NCBI RefSeq assembly: GCF_003003255.1
Contig: NZ_PVTD01000008.1
Coordinates: forward strand, 62,001 to 126,000
DNA from: Aliiruegeria haliotis
GTDB taxonomy: Bacteria; Pseudomonadota; Alphaproteobacteria; Rhodobacterales; Rhodobacteraceae
Direction: 5' to 3'
Length of the DNA stretch: 64,000 nt
Below the pieces are notes generated by a model. It saw only the letters and a list, made by a program, of their open reading frames with translations. It searched no databases and was not told where the DNA came from. The translations under genes and the position numbers were made by a program. Shown piece after piece: positions 1 through 8,336 of the stretch. Within the stretch, counting starts at the first letter, position 1. Every line of letters begins with the position of its first letter.

Positions 1-78
1 GAACTCGCAGGCCTGCCCGATGACGATGGGCCCTGCTCCGATGATCATGATGGACGAGATATCGGTACGTTTAGGCAT
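1..78 (-). CDS. carB: Carbamoyl-phosphate synthase large subunit, N-terminal fragment
   Basis: Only the first 26 codons are inside the window; the gene runs off the left edge. The reverse strand from the ATG at 78 reads [20 protein letters not shown] and continues GQACEF, the well-known start of CarB, including the ATP-grasp domain's glycine-rich GAGPIVIGQ segment. CarB makes carbamoyl phosphate for arginine and pyrimidine synthesis from bicarbonate, ATP and ammonia delivered by CarA. The fragment is too short to judge integrity. The 91 bp between this start and the stop of the next reverse-strand gene (170) would hold its leader. Confidence 0.93.
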   Translation of the reverse strand, partial: MPKRTDISSIMIIGAGPIVIGQACEF

Positions 79-169
79 GGGCGAGTCTCCGGGCAGCGGG
101 CTATCGGCAAATTGACTGCGTTATAGACAGCGCGCCCGGCGGCGCAAGCCCTGTTGGGCGTCGTCGCCG

Positions 170-1462
170 CTAACCCTGCCAATCGCCGTCTGATCGCCGT
201 CCCGGGGTCAGGATCGCAAAGAAAAGGCACAGCATGACTGCGACGCTGAACGACACCGACGCCAGGTCGCCGTTCCATACCTCCCGCAATCGCCAGAAAA
301 GCCAGTTGCTCGTCAGAAGCCCGAAGATGCCAATGACCGCATAGGCCCTCGCGGGCGGCAGGAAGGCGGGAAGGGACGGCAGCAGCAGGAGCGGGAGGAG
401 GTAGTAGTGAATCCATCCCAGCGGGCCGAACAGGTTGAGCAGCAGCGACAGGGACATCAGCCGAACCGGTAGCCGGACCGCCTCCGGCATCCGTTGTGTC
501 CTCAGCACCATCCAGAGAACAAGAAGCGCGAACACGGCCTTGCTCGCTAAACGTGCGCCCTCCATGCCGCTTCTGATGCGGACATTGTAGCCCGACACGT
601 CCAGCGGTGGCAGGAGCCCAAGCCAGTCGCCCAGCACAGGAAGCAGCGGCGTCACCGAATAGTTGGTCGAACTGAGAAACAGCGTGTTCTGCACCACGTC
701 GACGGCCGCACGAAAGGCGAGGTGGAGCTCCGGCCCGATCAAAAACAGGCCAAGCCCCCCGATCACGGCACAGGTTGCGGCAAATGCTCCAAGCGCGCGC
801 CAGTTGCGATCCAGAAGGAAGATCAGGGCGAATCCGGCCGGCGCCAGTTTGAGCATAGCGGCCAATCCAAGAATGCTCCCCGCGAGCCCGGCGCGCCCTG
901 CCAGGTAGCGTTCGAAGGCGAGCAACGTCAGGAAAGTTACCAGGATTTGCGGCTGCATCAAAAGGAATGCAAAGGTTGAGATCAGCGATGTCAGCAGCAG
1001 GCCCGCCGACATCATCAGCCAGATCCAGAGTGCGGGCGCACGCGGTCCCGCGATCCGCCATGCAAGCCAGATCGACAAGGCGCCGAGGGTTGCCTGGAGC
1101 ACGGCCACCCCGTTGAAGAAAGCCTGTGGCGACACGGAGGTTGCAATCGGAGAGATCATGGCCGCCCACAGGGGTGGATAGACGTAGGGCGTCACGAACT
1201 GATCGCCCAGACCGAAGTCCTCCATGTAGGGCGCCCAGGTCGGGGGTGAACTCCCAAAGAACCCCGGCGGGGCGTCGTAGATCAGCTCCGGTTTCCCGAT
1301 TCCGTAGAAATACCCGGCCATGTAGACCGCGGAGAGATCCGCCATGAAGGTGTTCCAGACCTCCATCAGGCCGATCGCGCACACCGCGACGACTGTCAGC
1401 ACGCCAGCAAGGGTTTTCGGATCGGCGCGTCCCTGCCGCACCATGGTCTGATCTAGGACCAT
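170..1462 (-). CDS. Polytopic membrane glycosyltransferase, GT87/DUF2029 type
   Basis: A 430-residue, very hydrophobic protein with roughly ten predicted membrane spans. The first extracytoplasmic loop after TM1 has the layout of the GT87/DUF2029 family (polyprenyl-phosphate-mannose dependent alpha-mannosyltransferases): a D-x-S-A-x-Y-x-A-G segment, a YVYPPLWA motif near residue 95, and later MQPQILVTFL and LKLAPAGFAL. The ATG at 1462 was chosen because GGAGG lies 9 bases upstream; the frame stays open to 1933 but that extension has no membrane or family character. A second, diverged member lies at 2333-3643 on the same strand, and a CPBP protease is divergently placed between them. Donor and acceptor sugars cannot be deduced; a periplasmic glycan role is inferred from the family. 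Confidence 0.75.
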   Translation of the reverse strand: MVLDQTMVRQGRADPKTLAGVLTVVAVCAIGLMEVWNTFMADLSAVYMAGYFYGIGKPELIYDAPPGFFGSSPPTWAPYMEDFGLGDQFVTPYVYPPLWAAMISPIATSVSPQAFFNGVAVLQATLGALSIWLAWRIAGPRAPALWIWLMMSAGLLLTSLISTFAFLLMQPQILVTFLTLLAFERYLAGRAGLAGSILGLAAMLKLAPAGFALIFLLDRNWRALGAFAATCAVIGGLGLFLIGPELHLAFRAAVDVVQNTLFLSSTNYSVTPLLPVLGDWLGLLPPLDVSGYNVRIRSGMEGARLASKAVFALLVLWMVLRTQRMPEAVRLPVRLMSLSLLLNLFGPLGWIHYYLLPLLLLPSLPAFLPPARAYAVIGIFGLLTSNWLFWRLREVWNGDLASVSFSVAVMLCLFFAILTPGRRSDGDWQG

Positions 1463-1685
1463 CCTGTCCTGCCTCCGACGGTGGAATGCCGGCGCTTTCC
1501 CTGCCCGGCCTTTTCTGCTCGGGACGTAGGGTGCCGGCACCTTGACGATCCTGTCAATCGAACCGGGATGCCCTGCCGACCGCTGTGGTTTTTCCGCAGC
1601 CCGTCCCTGCCTTCCCCGCACCCATTGACCTTGCCGCGGTACACCGCATCTTTTGGTCCGGTGAAACGAGCGGGGAAAACGTGCC

Positions 1686-2363
1686 ATGGCGCGAAGCAAG
1701 ATCACGACCAGCGCGACGGCGGCATCACCTGCCCGCCTTTGGAGCGAGTTTGTGTTGTTCTTTGGCGCCGCACCTCTGACCCTGGCGCTTCTGCTTCCGC
1801 CCGACAGGATGTTTCCGATGCTGTTCGCCGTGACAGCACTCGGGATGATCCTGCTGCACATGACGCCGAGTTTTCGTTGGGCCGACCTGCTCGACGGACG
1901 GGATCGGATCCGCTGGGGTGCTGTCGTTGGCATCGGCGCGCTGGTGCTGGCCTTCGGTGTGGCCTGGCTGGCGCTTGCACGGCCCGATGACTTGTTCCAG
2001 ATCGCCCGGCGGCAGCCTCTGCTGCTGGCGATGATCCTGTTGCTCTATCCGCTGGTCTCTGCCCTGCCGCAGGAAATTGTCTATCGCGCGCTCTTCTTCC
2101 GCCGCTACGCGCCGATCCTGCCACGCCGCCCGAAGGCGATGCTGCTTGCAAACGCGGCCCTCTTCTCCATGGCGCACCTGATGTACTGGTCGTGGATCGT
2201 TCTGGTCATGACCTTCCTCGGCGGGCTGGCGTTCGCCTGGGCCTACCAGGTCCGGCGCAGCTTCCCCATAGCGGTCCTTCTGCATGCGGTGGCCGGGAAC
2301 GCGATCTTCCTCGTGGGCCTCGGTGCGTATTTCTATTCCGGCAACGTTGTGCGACCTTTTTGA
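1686..2363 (+). CDS. CPBP family intramembrane metalloprotease (Abi/CAAX-type)
   Basis: 225 residues with about seven hydrophobic spans. The three motifs of CPBP/Abi proteases are visible: PQEIVYRALFF (motif 1, normally EExxxR, here with the common Q-E variant) near residue 120, a MAHLMYW histidine near 160, and LLHAVAGN near 205 carrying the third metal-ligand histidine and the conserved Asn. These glutamyl intramembrane proteases are related to the eukaryotic Rce1 CAAX protease; bacterial substrates are mostly unknown. It lies between two GT87-like genes on the opposite strand, and its last 31 bp overlap the 3' end of the rightward neighbour tail to tail. Its upstream spacer of 223 bp is shared with the divergent gene at 1462. 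Confidence 0.8.
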   Translation: MARSKITTSATAASPARLWSEFVLFFGAAPLTLALLLPPDRMFPMLFAVTALGMILLHMTPSFRWADLLDGRDRIRWGAVVGIGALVLAFGVAWLALARPDDLFQIARRQPLLLAMILLLYPLVSALPQEIVYRALFFRRYAPILPRRPKAMLLANAALFSMAHLMYWSWIVLVMTFLGGLAFAWAYQVRRSFPIAVLLHAVAGNAIFLVGLGAYFYSGNVVRPF

Positions 2364-3643
2364 GGCGCTTCCGCCCGGAGTCCGGCAACCACAAATGCAG
2401 CAATGAAGAACAGCATCGACAGGAATCCCAGGACGGAGAACCACCTGTTCATGCCGACACCGAAGCTGCTTTGCAGGAACACCAGAAAGGTCACGTTGGT
2501 GGGTAGAACCCCGAGTGCGAGAATCATACCGCCTCTTGTCCAGCCGAAAACGGACAGGAACGTGGGCGCGAAGGCCAATGGCGCGATGTAGTAGTAGGGC
2601 CAGCTCAACGGGCTCAGAAGTCCGAGCGCAATCATGGAAACGGGCCAGATGGAGGTGTAGAGCGCCTGCTCTCCCATCCGGCGTGTGAACCAAACCGCAG
2701 CGGCCAACGTGGCAAGGGTGAGGACGCGTGTCGCGAGTGTCCAGACTGCCGTTTTCTCGACGACAAGCCAGTAGCCGCCGGACTCCGCTGCCGCGAGCGT
2801 TTGCACCGGCACCCGCGTCATTGCGCTGTCATCCACGAGATAGGCCAGGATATTGTCGAGCCCGATCCCGAATGGTGTCTTCATCGCGGAGGCCGACACC
2901 GCGTGAACCCCGGAGAGGAACTCCAGATGGAGCGGCCACCCGGCCAACGCGATGGAGCCGAGCCCAAGGGCAGCCCCCACGATCAGGAAGGACAGGACGG
3001 CCCGATGCAACCCGGCCGCCAGGAACAGCACGATGTAAAGCGCGGGGAACAACTTGATCGCGGCGGCGATTGCGAGCGCCGTTCCGGCGGCGACCTCCCG
3101 ACCAGCGCGGGCCCTCTCGATGGCAACAAGCAGCAGGAAAGCGACCAGGATCTGGGGTTGGTTTTGCTGAATTGCGATGTCGCCGACAGTCGACAGTGAC
3201 AGGATGGTCCCACCCGCGATCACGTATATCAGCGGATGCAGCGGTGTCCGCACCGCGCGCCAGGCCAGCAATACCACCGCCAGGAGCAGCATCGGGTTGA
3301 CGAGATTTGCCAGCGACCGGAATTGCGCAAAGCCGATAACCTCTGTCACCGGCGCCATCAGGTAGGCCCAGAGAGGCGGGTAGAGATACGGGAAGACCGT
3401 GCTCTGGTGGCCGGTTGCGGCGGCCATGTCCAACCACTCCGGCAGGGGTGGCTGCATGGTAAAGGCGTCCGGATAGCTGGAATATATCAGGTCGGGACGT
3501 TGGTCCGCTACGGCCTGCCCGGCCAGCCACAATGCGAGAAGGTCTTCGCTCGGGCGATAGAGATCCGGCAGGATTACGAAGCCCACCGCCAGAAGAACTG
3601 TCATCGCCAACGCGGCAAACGCGATGGTACGGATCGGCGTCAT
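2333..3643 (-). CDS. Second polytopic glycosyltransferase, GT87/DUF2029 type
   Basis: 436 residues, about ten membrane spans, same architecture as the protein at 170-1462: an L-W-L-A-G loop after TM1, VFPYLYPPLWAYLMAP near residue 95, QQNQPQILVAFLL and IKLFPALY further on, and a conserved SWPYYYIAPL near residue 350. The ATG at 3643 follows GGAGG by 7 bases; the upstream open frame to 3772 lacks any family character. The two GT87-like proteins share fold motifs but look well diverged, so this is an old duplication or two separate acquisitions rather than a recent tandem copy. The 3' end overlaps the convergent CPBP gene by 31 bp. Acceptor unknown. Confidence 0.75.
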   Translation of the reverse strand: MTPIRTIAFAALAMTVLLAVGFVILPDLYRPSEDLLALWLAGQAVADQRPDLIYSSYPDAFTMQPPLPEWLDMAAATGHQSTVFPYLYPPLWAYLMAPVTEVIGFAQFRSLANLVNPMLLLAVVLLAWRAVRTPLHPLIYVIAGGTILSLSTVGDIAIQQNQPQILVAFLLLVAIERARAGREVAAGTALAIAAAIKLFPALYIVLFLAAGLHRAVLSFLIVGAALGLGSIALAGWPLHLEFLSGVHAVSASAMKTPFGIGLDNILAYLVDDSAMTRVPVQTLAAAESGGYWLVVEKTAVWTLATRVLTLATLAAAVWFTRRMGEQALYTSIWPVSMIALGLLSPLSWPYYYIAPLAFAPTFLSVFGWTRGGMILALGVLPTNVTFLVFLQSSFGVGMNRWFSVLGFLSMLFFIAAFVVAGLRAEAPQKGRTTLPE

Positions 3644-3781
3644 TACAGTCCTCCGGCCGCCCCGGCTCTCACCGTCGGCTTGAGCCAGAGACGCTAGCAG
3701 AACAGGGATTCGCCAGATATCGGCAACCATCCACACGGGGGCTGCCGGGGTGGATTGTTGCTGGCACGACACGAACTGTCG

Positions 3782-4984
3782 TCACGTCACGCGATAGAGA
3801 TAGTCCCGTGTCAGCGGCACCGCATCCTGTCGCCGGGACAATTGCACCTGAAACACAACCTGGTTGTGATAGCGGAACGACATTTCGCTCGCGGTCAGGT
3901 AGTAGCGCCACATACGACAGAACCGCGCGTCATAGAGCGCAAGCGCTGCACCCTCGTTGGCCGCGAACCTTTCCCGCCAATGCCGAAGGGTCTCCGCGTA
4001 GTGCAGCCTCCAGACCTCGACATCAGTCGTCCAAAGCCTTTCCTTTTCGACGGCGGCCATCACTTCCGACAACGCCGGCAGGTAGCCCCCGGGAAAGATG
4101 TACTTGGATATCCACGGGCTGGTGGACCCCGGTGGCGTGTTCCGTCCGATCGTGTGTACGACCGCAATCCCGTCGACGGTCAGCCGGTCCCGGACATGGC
4201 CGAAATACTCCCGGTAGTGCGGCACACCCACGTGTTCGAACATGCCTACTGAAACAATGCGGTCGAACTCTCCCGTCACCTCCCGATAGTCCATCAGGCG
4301 GAACTCTGCCCGGTCGGCCAGCCCCGCCATCTCTGCCCGCTGCTGCGCCACCGCATGCTGTTCTCTGGACAGGGTCACACCCAGCACGTGCGCACCATGC
4401 TCGCCGGCCAGTGTCAGCGCCATGCCCCCCCAGCCGCAGCCGATGTCGAGTACGCGCATGCCCGGCTCCAACCTCAGCTTGCGGGCAATATGGGCCTTCT
4501 TCTGTGCCTGGGCCTGCTCCAGCGTGTCCTCTGGCGACCGGAAATAGGCACAGGAATACTGGCGATCCTCGTCGAGGAAGAGGTCGTAGAGCGCGCCCGA
4601 CAAGTCGTAGTGGTGGGCCACGTTCTGACGCGCACGTTGCAGAGGGTTGTATTGCTGCACCCGCCGCAGGAGGCGCCGCAGACCAAGGTTCAAGCGAATG
4701 GCCCAACCGGATTTTCCCGCACCGCGGTTCATCAACAGGAGCGCCAGGAACCCGGGAAGATCGTCTCCGTCGATGGTCAGGTCCTGATCCATGTAGGCCT
4801 CCCCCAGCGCGAGATCGGGGTTCAGGATCAGACGTCGCGGGAGTGTGGGGTCGTGGAGCCAGATCGTCACTTGCGGTCCGCTCCCGTTGCCGTAGGTGCG
4901 CTCGACCACACCCGCGCCGCGAACTGTCAGCCGCCCGTCATGAACGATCCGTTCCAACAACCGATCCAGCAATCCGCTCCACAT
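3782..4984 (-). CDS. cfa: Cyclopropane-fatty-acyl-phospholipid synthase
   Basis: 400 residues from the ATG at 4984. The class I SAM-binding motif DIGCGWGGMALTLA starts near residue 180, followed by the family's GVTLSREQ and FDRIVSVGMFEHVG. Typical upstream signatures are present: NVAHHYDLSGALYDLFLDE and SCAYF, and the downstream FPGGYLPAL with its conserved aromatic and catalytic-region residues. The enzyme adds a methylene group from S-adenosylmethionine across cis double bonds of membrane phospholipid acyl chains, usually in stationary phase or stress. The start is a choice: the frame continues open to 5107 but the extra residues are Arg-rich and unlike the family, which usually begins close to the M-W-S-G-L-L-D segment. 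The divergent DUF1992 gene starts 167 bp away. Confidence 0.9.
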   Translation of the reverse strand: MWSGLLDRLLERIVHDGRLTVRGAGVVERTYGNGSGPQVTIWLHDPTLPRRLILNPDLALGEAYMDQDLTIDGDDLPGFLALLLMNRGAGKSGWAIRLNLGLRRLLRRVQQYNPLQRARQNVAHHYDLSGALYDLFLDEDRQYSCAYFRSPEDTLEQAQAQKKAHIARKLRLEPGMRVLDIGCGWGGMALTLAGEHGAHVLGVTLSREQHAVAQQRAEMAGLADRAEFRLMDYREVTGEFDRIVSVGMFEHVGVPHYREYFGHVRDRLTVDGIAVVHTIGRNTPPGSTSPWISKYIFPGGYLPALSEVMAAVEKERLWTTDVEVWRLHYAETLRHWRERFAANEGAALALYDARFCRMWRYYLTASEMSFRYHNQVVFQVQLSRRQDAVPLTRDYLYRVT

Positions 4985-5151
4985 CCCGACCTTGCCTCGC
5001 GCCTGCCATGCGCCCACTGCCAACCTCCGACCAGCGAAAAGTCTGGCATCCCGGGCCCTCCTTGTCGAGGTTTTCGACCACGGGCGGCTCGAGTGCATAG
5101 CGGCCATTCCATTGTATTTCTGGAAGAAATGGATAGGTTCGCTGCACAGGA

Positions 5152-5472
5152 ATGAATGCCATAAACCACCCGTTGAACCTCACCATCGACCTGTATCTCC
5201 AGCGTATGGAAAAGCGCGGTGCCTTCCGGGAACTTCCCGGGGAGGGAGAACCGGTGGAGCTGTCCAAGGACACGCCCTCGGTAATCAACAGGATGATGGC
5301 GGAAGCCGATGTGAAACCGGCGGCAGTCGTGCTTTACCGCAAACAGACTGACCTTCGGGCCCGGCTCACTGCGTGCATGGATCCGGCAGAATGCAAGGTC
5401 ATCCAACGGGAACTTGCAGATCTGCAAACTCGCCTTGCCATCGAACTCGAAAGCCTGAATCGGTTCGGGTAG
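5152..5472 (+). CDS. DUF1992 (DnaJ-homologue subfamily C28 conserved domain) protein
   Basis: 106 residues. Residues 10-75 fit DUF1992: an early Y-L-Q-R-M-E-K-R-G-x-F segment, the characteristic L-P-G-E-G-E-P turn, then a helical region with KPAAVVLYRKQTDLRARL. The domain occurs in vertebrate DNAJC28 without clear biochemistry; no function is assigned in bacteria. Start ATG at 5152 gives MNAINHPLN. It is monocistronic, convergent with the oxidoreductase operon, and ends 108 bp before the stop of that operon, with a shared hairpin in between. Confidence 0.75.
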   Translation: MNAINHPLNLTIDLYLQRMEKRGAFRELPGEGEPVELSKDTPSVINRMMAEADVKPAAVVLYRKQTDLRARLTACMDPAECKVIQRELADLQTRLAIELESLNRFG

Positions 5473-5522
5473 CCCCTGCGCCGGCCGACCCCCGCCCCAT
5501 CCTCCTGCCACGAATGCACCGA

Positions 5523-5550
5523 GGGCGCCGGATTATCTGATCCGACGCCC
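5523..5550. terminator. Hairpin between convergent genes
   Basis: An 11-bp stem with one mismatch (GGGCGCCGGAT / ATCCGACGCCC) around a TATCTG loop, between the DUF1992 stop and the stop of the reverse-strand flavoprotein. It could act for both strands, although neither side has a clean T-run immediately after the stem. Confidence 0.5.
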
Positions 5551-5579
5551 TGCGGCAGTCTCTGCTTGATAGGCTTTTT

Positions 5580-8336
5580 TTAAAGACCGTGGGCTTCCAG
5601 GCTTCGCACTTCCTGTGCCTTGAACTGGTTGAAACGGGGCATGAACTTGTCCCACTCAACCGTATGTGCGTCGAACTCAGGCCCGTCGATACAGGCGTGC
5701 ATCCGAACGTTCTTTCCGTCGCGCACCACCGGCACCATGCAAGCGCCACACATGCCGGTTGCATCGACCATGATCGAGTTGAGGCTCACCACCGTCGGCA
5801 CGCCAAAGGGCTGCGTCAGGTCGCTCACCGCGCGCATCATCATCGGGGGACCGACGGAAATGACCTCGGCCAGCTTGCGCCCCTTGGACATATTGTTGTC
5901 CTTGAGCATCTCTTCCAACGGACCGGTCACGAAACCGGCCGTGCCGAAGCTGCCGTCATTGGTGCAGTAGATGATGTCGATCTTGTCGCCGTACTTCGCT
6001 TTCAGAAGCCCCATCCGCTCATCGTCGCCGGTCCAGAACAGGTGATCCGCGGAACGGAAGCCGATGACCATGGTCACGTGGTTGCCGATCTCCAGATGCG
6101 CCTTGGCGATAGGGTAGATCGCCGGCAATCCGACGCCGCCAGCGGCAAAGACGACGGTCTCGTCCTCGGCGTAGCGATGCACCGCGCTCGGCCGCCCGAG
6201 CGGACCGGCAATACCGGAGAAGGACTCGCCTTCCGACATGCGGTTCATCAGCTTGCTCGATGTGCCCAGCCCCTGGATCACCAGGTCGATGGTCCCGGCG
6301 TCCGCATCCCAGTCGGCCAGCGTCAACGGGATCAACTCGCCATCGTCGCTCGCCAACACCCGCACGAACTGCCCGGCACGAGCGGCCTTGGCCACCACGG
6401 GCGCGTTGATCGTCATCTCGACGATCTCCTCGGCCACCTCGGTATGCTTGAGGATAACCTGGCTTGCCTGCCCCATGGCCGTGTAGGCTTCGGCCTTCTT
6501 CACGCGCTCCCTGATCTCCTTGGCATCGAAGGGGATATCGCCAACGATCTGGCGCGCGGCCGCCTGTCCGTCGCCTGCCGCGAGGATCGCGGTTGAGCCA
6601 CCCCGGGCAGCATCGCCACCGGTGTAGACATCCTTGACGGAGGTCTCCTGGCCTTCCTCGACCTCGATCGTGCCCCACTTGGAGAGCTTCAGATCCGGCT
6701 CCGCCTCGGGGATGATCGGGTTCGACTTGTTGCCGAGCGCCATGATGACCAGGTCAGCCGGCATCTCGATCACCTCGCCCGTTGGCTGTGGACGCCTGCG
6801 ACCGGACGCATCCGGCTCGCCGAGTTCGTTCACATCCACGATTGCGTGAGTCACGAAATGTGTGTGGCTGTCGCCCACGAACTCCTTGGGTCCGCGCAGC
6901 TCGGAGAGGATGATCCCCTCTTCCAACGCGTGGTGAAGCTCTTCGACCCGGCAGGGCATCTCGGCCTCTGTCCGGCGGTAGACGATCTGCACCTTGCCAC
7001 CCAGTCGCTTGGCGGTGCGTGCGGCATCCATCGCGGTGTTGCCCCCGCCGATGACCAGGATGTGCTTGTCCTTCACCTCCGGCAACGGTGTCTCGTACTC
7101 GGGTGACCGCCCGCGCATGAGGTTGACGCGGGTCAGGAACTCGTTCGCGGACATAACACCATTCAGGTGCTCACCGGGAACGTTCATGAAGGTCGGCAGA
7201 CCTGCGCCCGAGCCGACGAAGATCTTCCAGAACCCCGCGTTCTTGAGGTCATCCAGCGTCGCCGACTTGCCGACGACGAAGTTCTTCACGAACTTGCCGC
7301 CAAGAAGGTCGATCTTCTGAACCACGTCGTCGATCAGCGAGTTCGGCAGCCGGAATTCCGGAATGCCATAGCGCAGCACGCCGCCCAGTTCATGGAACGC
7401 TTCGAACACGGTCACAGGATAGCCTTCAACCGACAGCAGATAGGCATTGATCAGCCCGGAAGGGCCGGACCCGACAACAGCGATGGGGGGTTTGTCGGCC
7501 TTCGACCAAGGGCTGATCGCGCCCTTGAACCGTTGCAGCCGGTCCGGATCGGCCAGTTTCTCGTGCTCCGGCAGATACCACTCCAGCTGACCGATCTCGA
7601 TCGGGCGCTTGGTATGTTTGCACACGCCCTGGCACTGGTGTTCCTGCGGACAGACGCGGCCGGTGACGTTGGGCAATGGATTGGAGCTTTCGATCAATTC
7701 CAGCGCCTGCCGGATCTTGCCGTTGCCAATCAGGTCCAGCATCTCGGGGATGTGGATCTTCACAGGGCAGCCGCCGGCCGCCTTCGCTTCACGCTCGCGC
7801 ACTTTCTCCATCAGCACGCCAAGTTCGCAGGGGCGATCCTCGCATTGCTTGTCGCGCATCACTTCGAGCCAGACGAACAGGTCCACCTCGCGCAGGGAAT
7901 ATCCCAGCGCGCGGTAGCCGAGGTAGCCGGTGTTCACCAGATCGAAATCCTGGCTGCGGTCCTCCGGCGGGCGCACGTAGGGCGGGATGAAGTTCTCCGC
8001 CGGCCAGCCCTTGGACAGCCCCTCGAACATCGGGTAGCGGCCCGAAAGGTGCTGGTCCAGTGCGCGAATGAACTTGCGCTTGTACTTCAACGGCAGGTCC
8101 CAGAGGAACCGCTGAAGCACCGTGCTCATGTCATCCTCCCGCAAGAGGAGGTTCCAGAGAACGCCGATGAAGCGTTCCCCGAGTTCAGGCTGCTGGAACT
8201 CCCAGGCCATTGCCTGGGTTCCATCTGCGACGAAGACATTCCTGAGCGAGCGGGGATCCGCCGCCAGATGCTTCTTCAGGACCTCGATCTGTTGCTGGAA
8301 CAGCTCGTCCTGAGTTGTGGTGGCCTCGACGTTCAT
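5580..8336 (-). CDS. Single-chain NfnB-NfnA-like flavoprotein (fused GltD-type and FNR-type modules)
   Basis: 918 residues in three parts. Residues 1-190 form a domain I do not recognise. About 200-620 is a GltD/NfnB-type module: Fe-S region with CPQEHQCQGVCKH near 226, FAD motif GSGPSGLINA near 284, and a second dinucleotide motif VIGGGNTAMDAA near 425. About 630-918 is an FNR-type NfnA module ending in DATGMCGAC (near 855) and HACIDGPEFDAH (near 880). The Asp before the CGAC pair matches the unusual Asp ligand known for the NfnA [2Fe-2S] cluster, so Nfn-type ferredoxin/NAD(P)H chemistry fits better than glutamate synthase; no GltB-like large subunit is nearby. The start overlaps the stop of the 2-oxoacid oxidoreductase gene (ATGA), implying translational coupling. 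Inferred role: passing electrons between that enzyme's ferredoxin and NAD(P). Fusion of NfnB and NfnA in one chain is unusual. Confidence 0.75.
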   Translation of the reverse strand: MNVEATTTQDELFQQQIEVLKKHLAADPRSLRNVFVADGTQAMAWEFQQPELGERFIGVLWNLLLREDDMSTVLQRFLWDLPLKYKRKFIRALDQHLSGRYPMFEGLSKGWPAENFIPPYVRPPEDRSQDFDLVNTGYLGYRALGYSLREVDLFVWLEVMRDKQCEDRPCELGVLMEKVREREAKAAGGCPVKIHIPEMLDLIGNGKIRQALELIESSNPLPNVTGRVCPQEHQCQGVCKHTKRPIEIGQLEWYLPEHEKLADPDRLQRFKGAISPWSKADKPPIAVVGSGPSGLINAYLLSVEGYPVTVFEAFHELGGVLRYGIPEFRLPNSLIDDVVQKIDLLGGKFVKNFVVGKSATLDDLKNAGFWKIFVGSGAGLPTFMNVPGEHLNGVMSANEFLTRVNLMRGRSPEYETPLPEVKDKHILVIGGGNTAMDAARTAKRLGGKVQIVYRRTEAEMPCRVEELHHALEEGIILSELRGPKEFVGDSHTHFVTHAIVDVNELGEPDASGRRRPQPTGEVIEMPADLVIMALGNKSNPIIPEAEPDLKLSKWGTIEVEEGQETSVKDVYTGGDAARGGSTAILAAGDGQAAARQIVGDIPFDAKEIRERVKKAEAYTAMGQASQVILKHTEVAEEIVEMTINAPVVAKAARAGQFVRVLASDDGELIPLTLADWDADAGTIDLVIQGLGTSSKLMNRMSEGESFSGIAGPLGRPSAVHRYAEDETVVFAAGGVGLPAIYPIAKAHLEIGNHVTMVIGFRSADHLFWTGDDERMGLLKAKYGDKIDIIYCTNDGSFGTAGFVTGPLEEMLKDNNMSKGRKLAEVISVGPPMMMRAVSDLTQPFGVPTVVSLNSIMVDATGMCGACMVPVVRDGKNVRMHACIDGPEFDAHTVEWDKFMPRFNQFKAQEVRSLEAHGL

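Noticed and set aside
5580-8336. Annotation as glutamate synthase small subunit (GltD).
   Set aside because: The protein carries a whole NfnA-like C-terminal module with the Asp/Cys cluster signature, an extra N-terminal domain, and is coupled to a 2-oxoacid oxidoreductase, with no GltB in sight.
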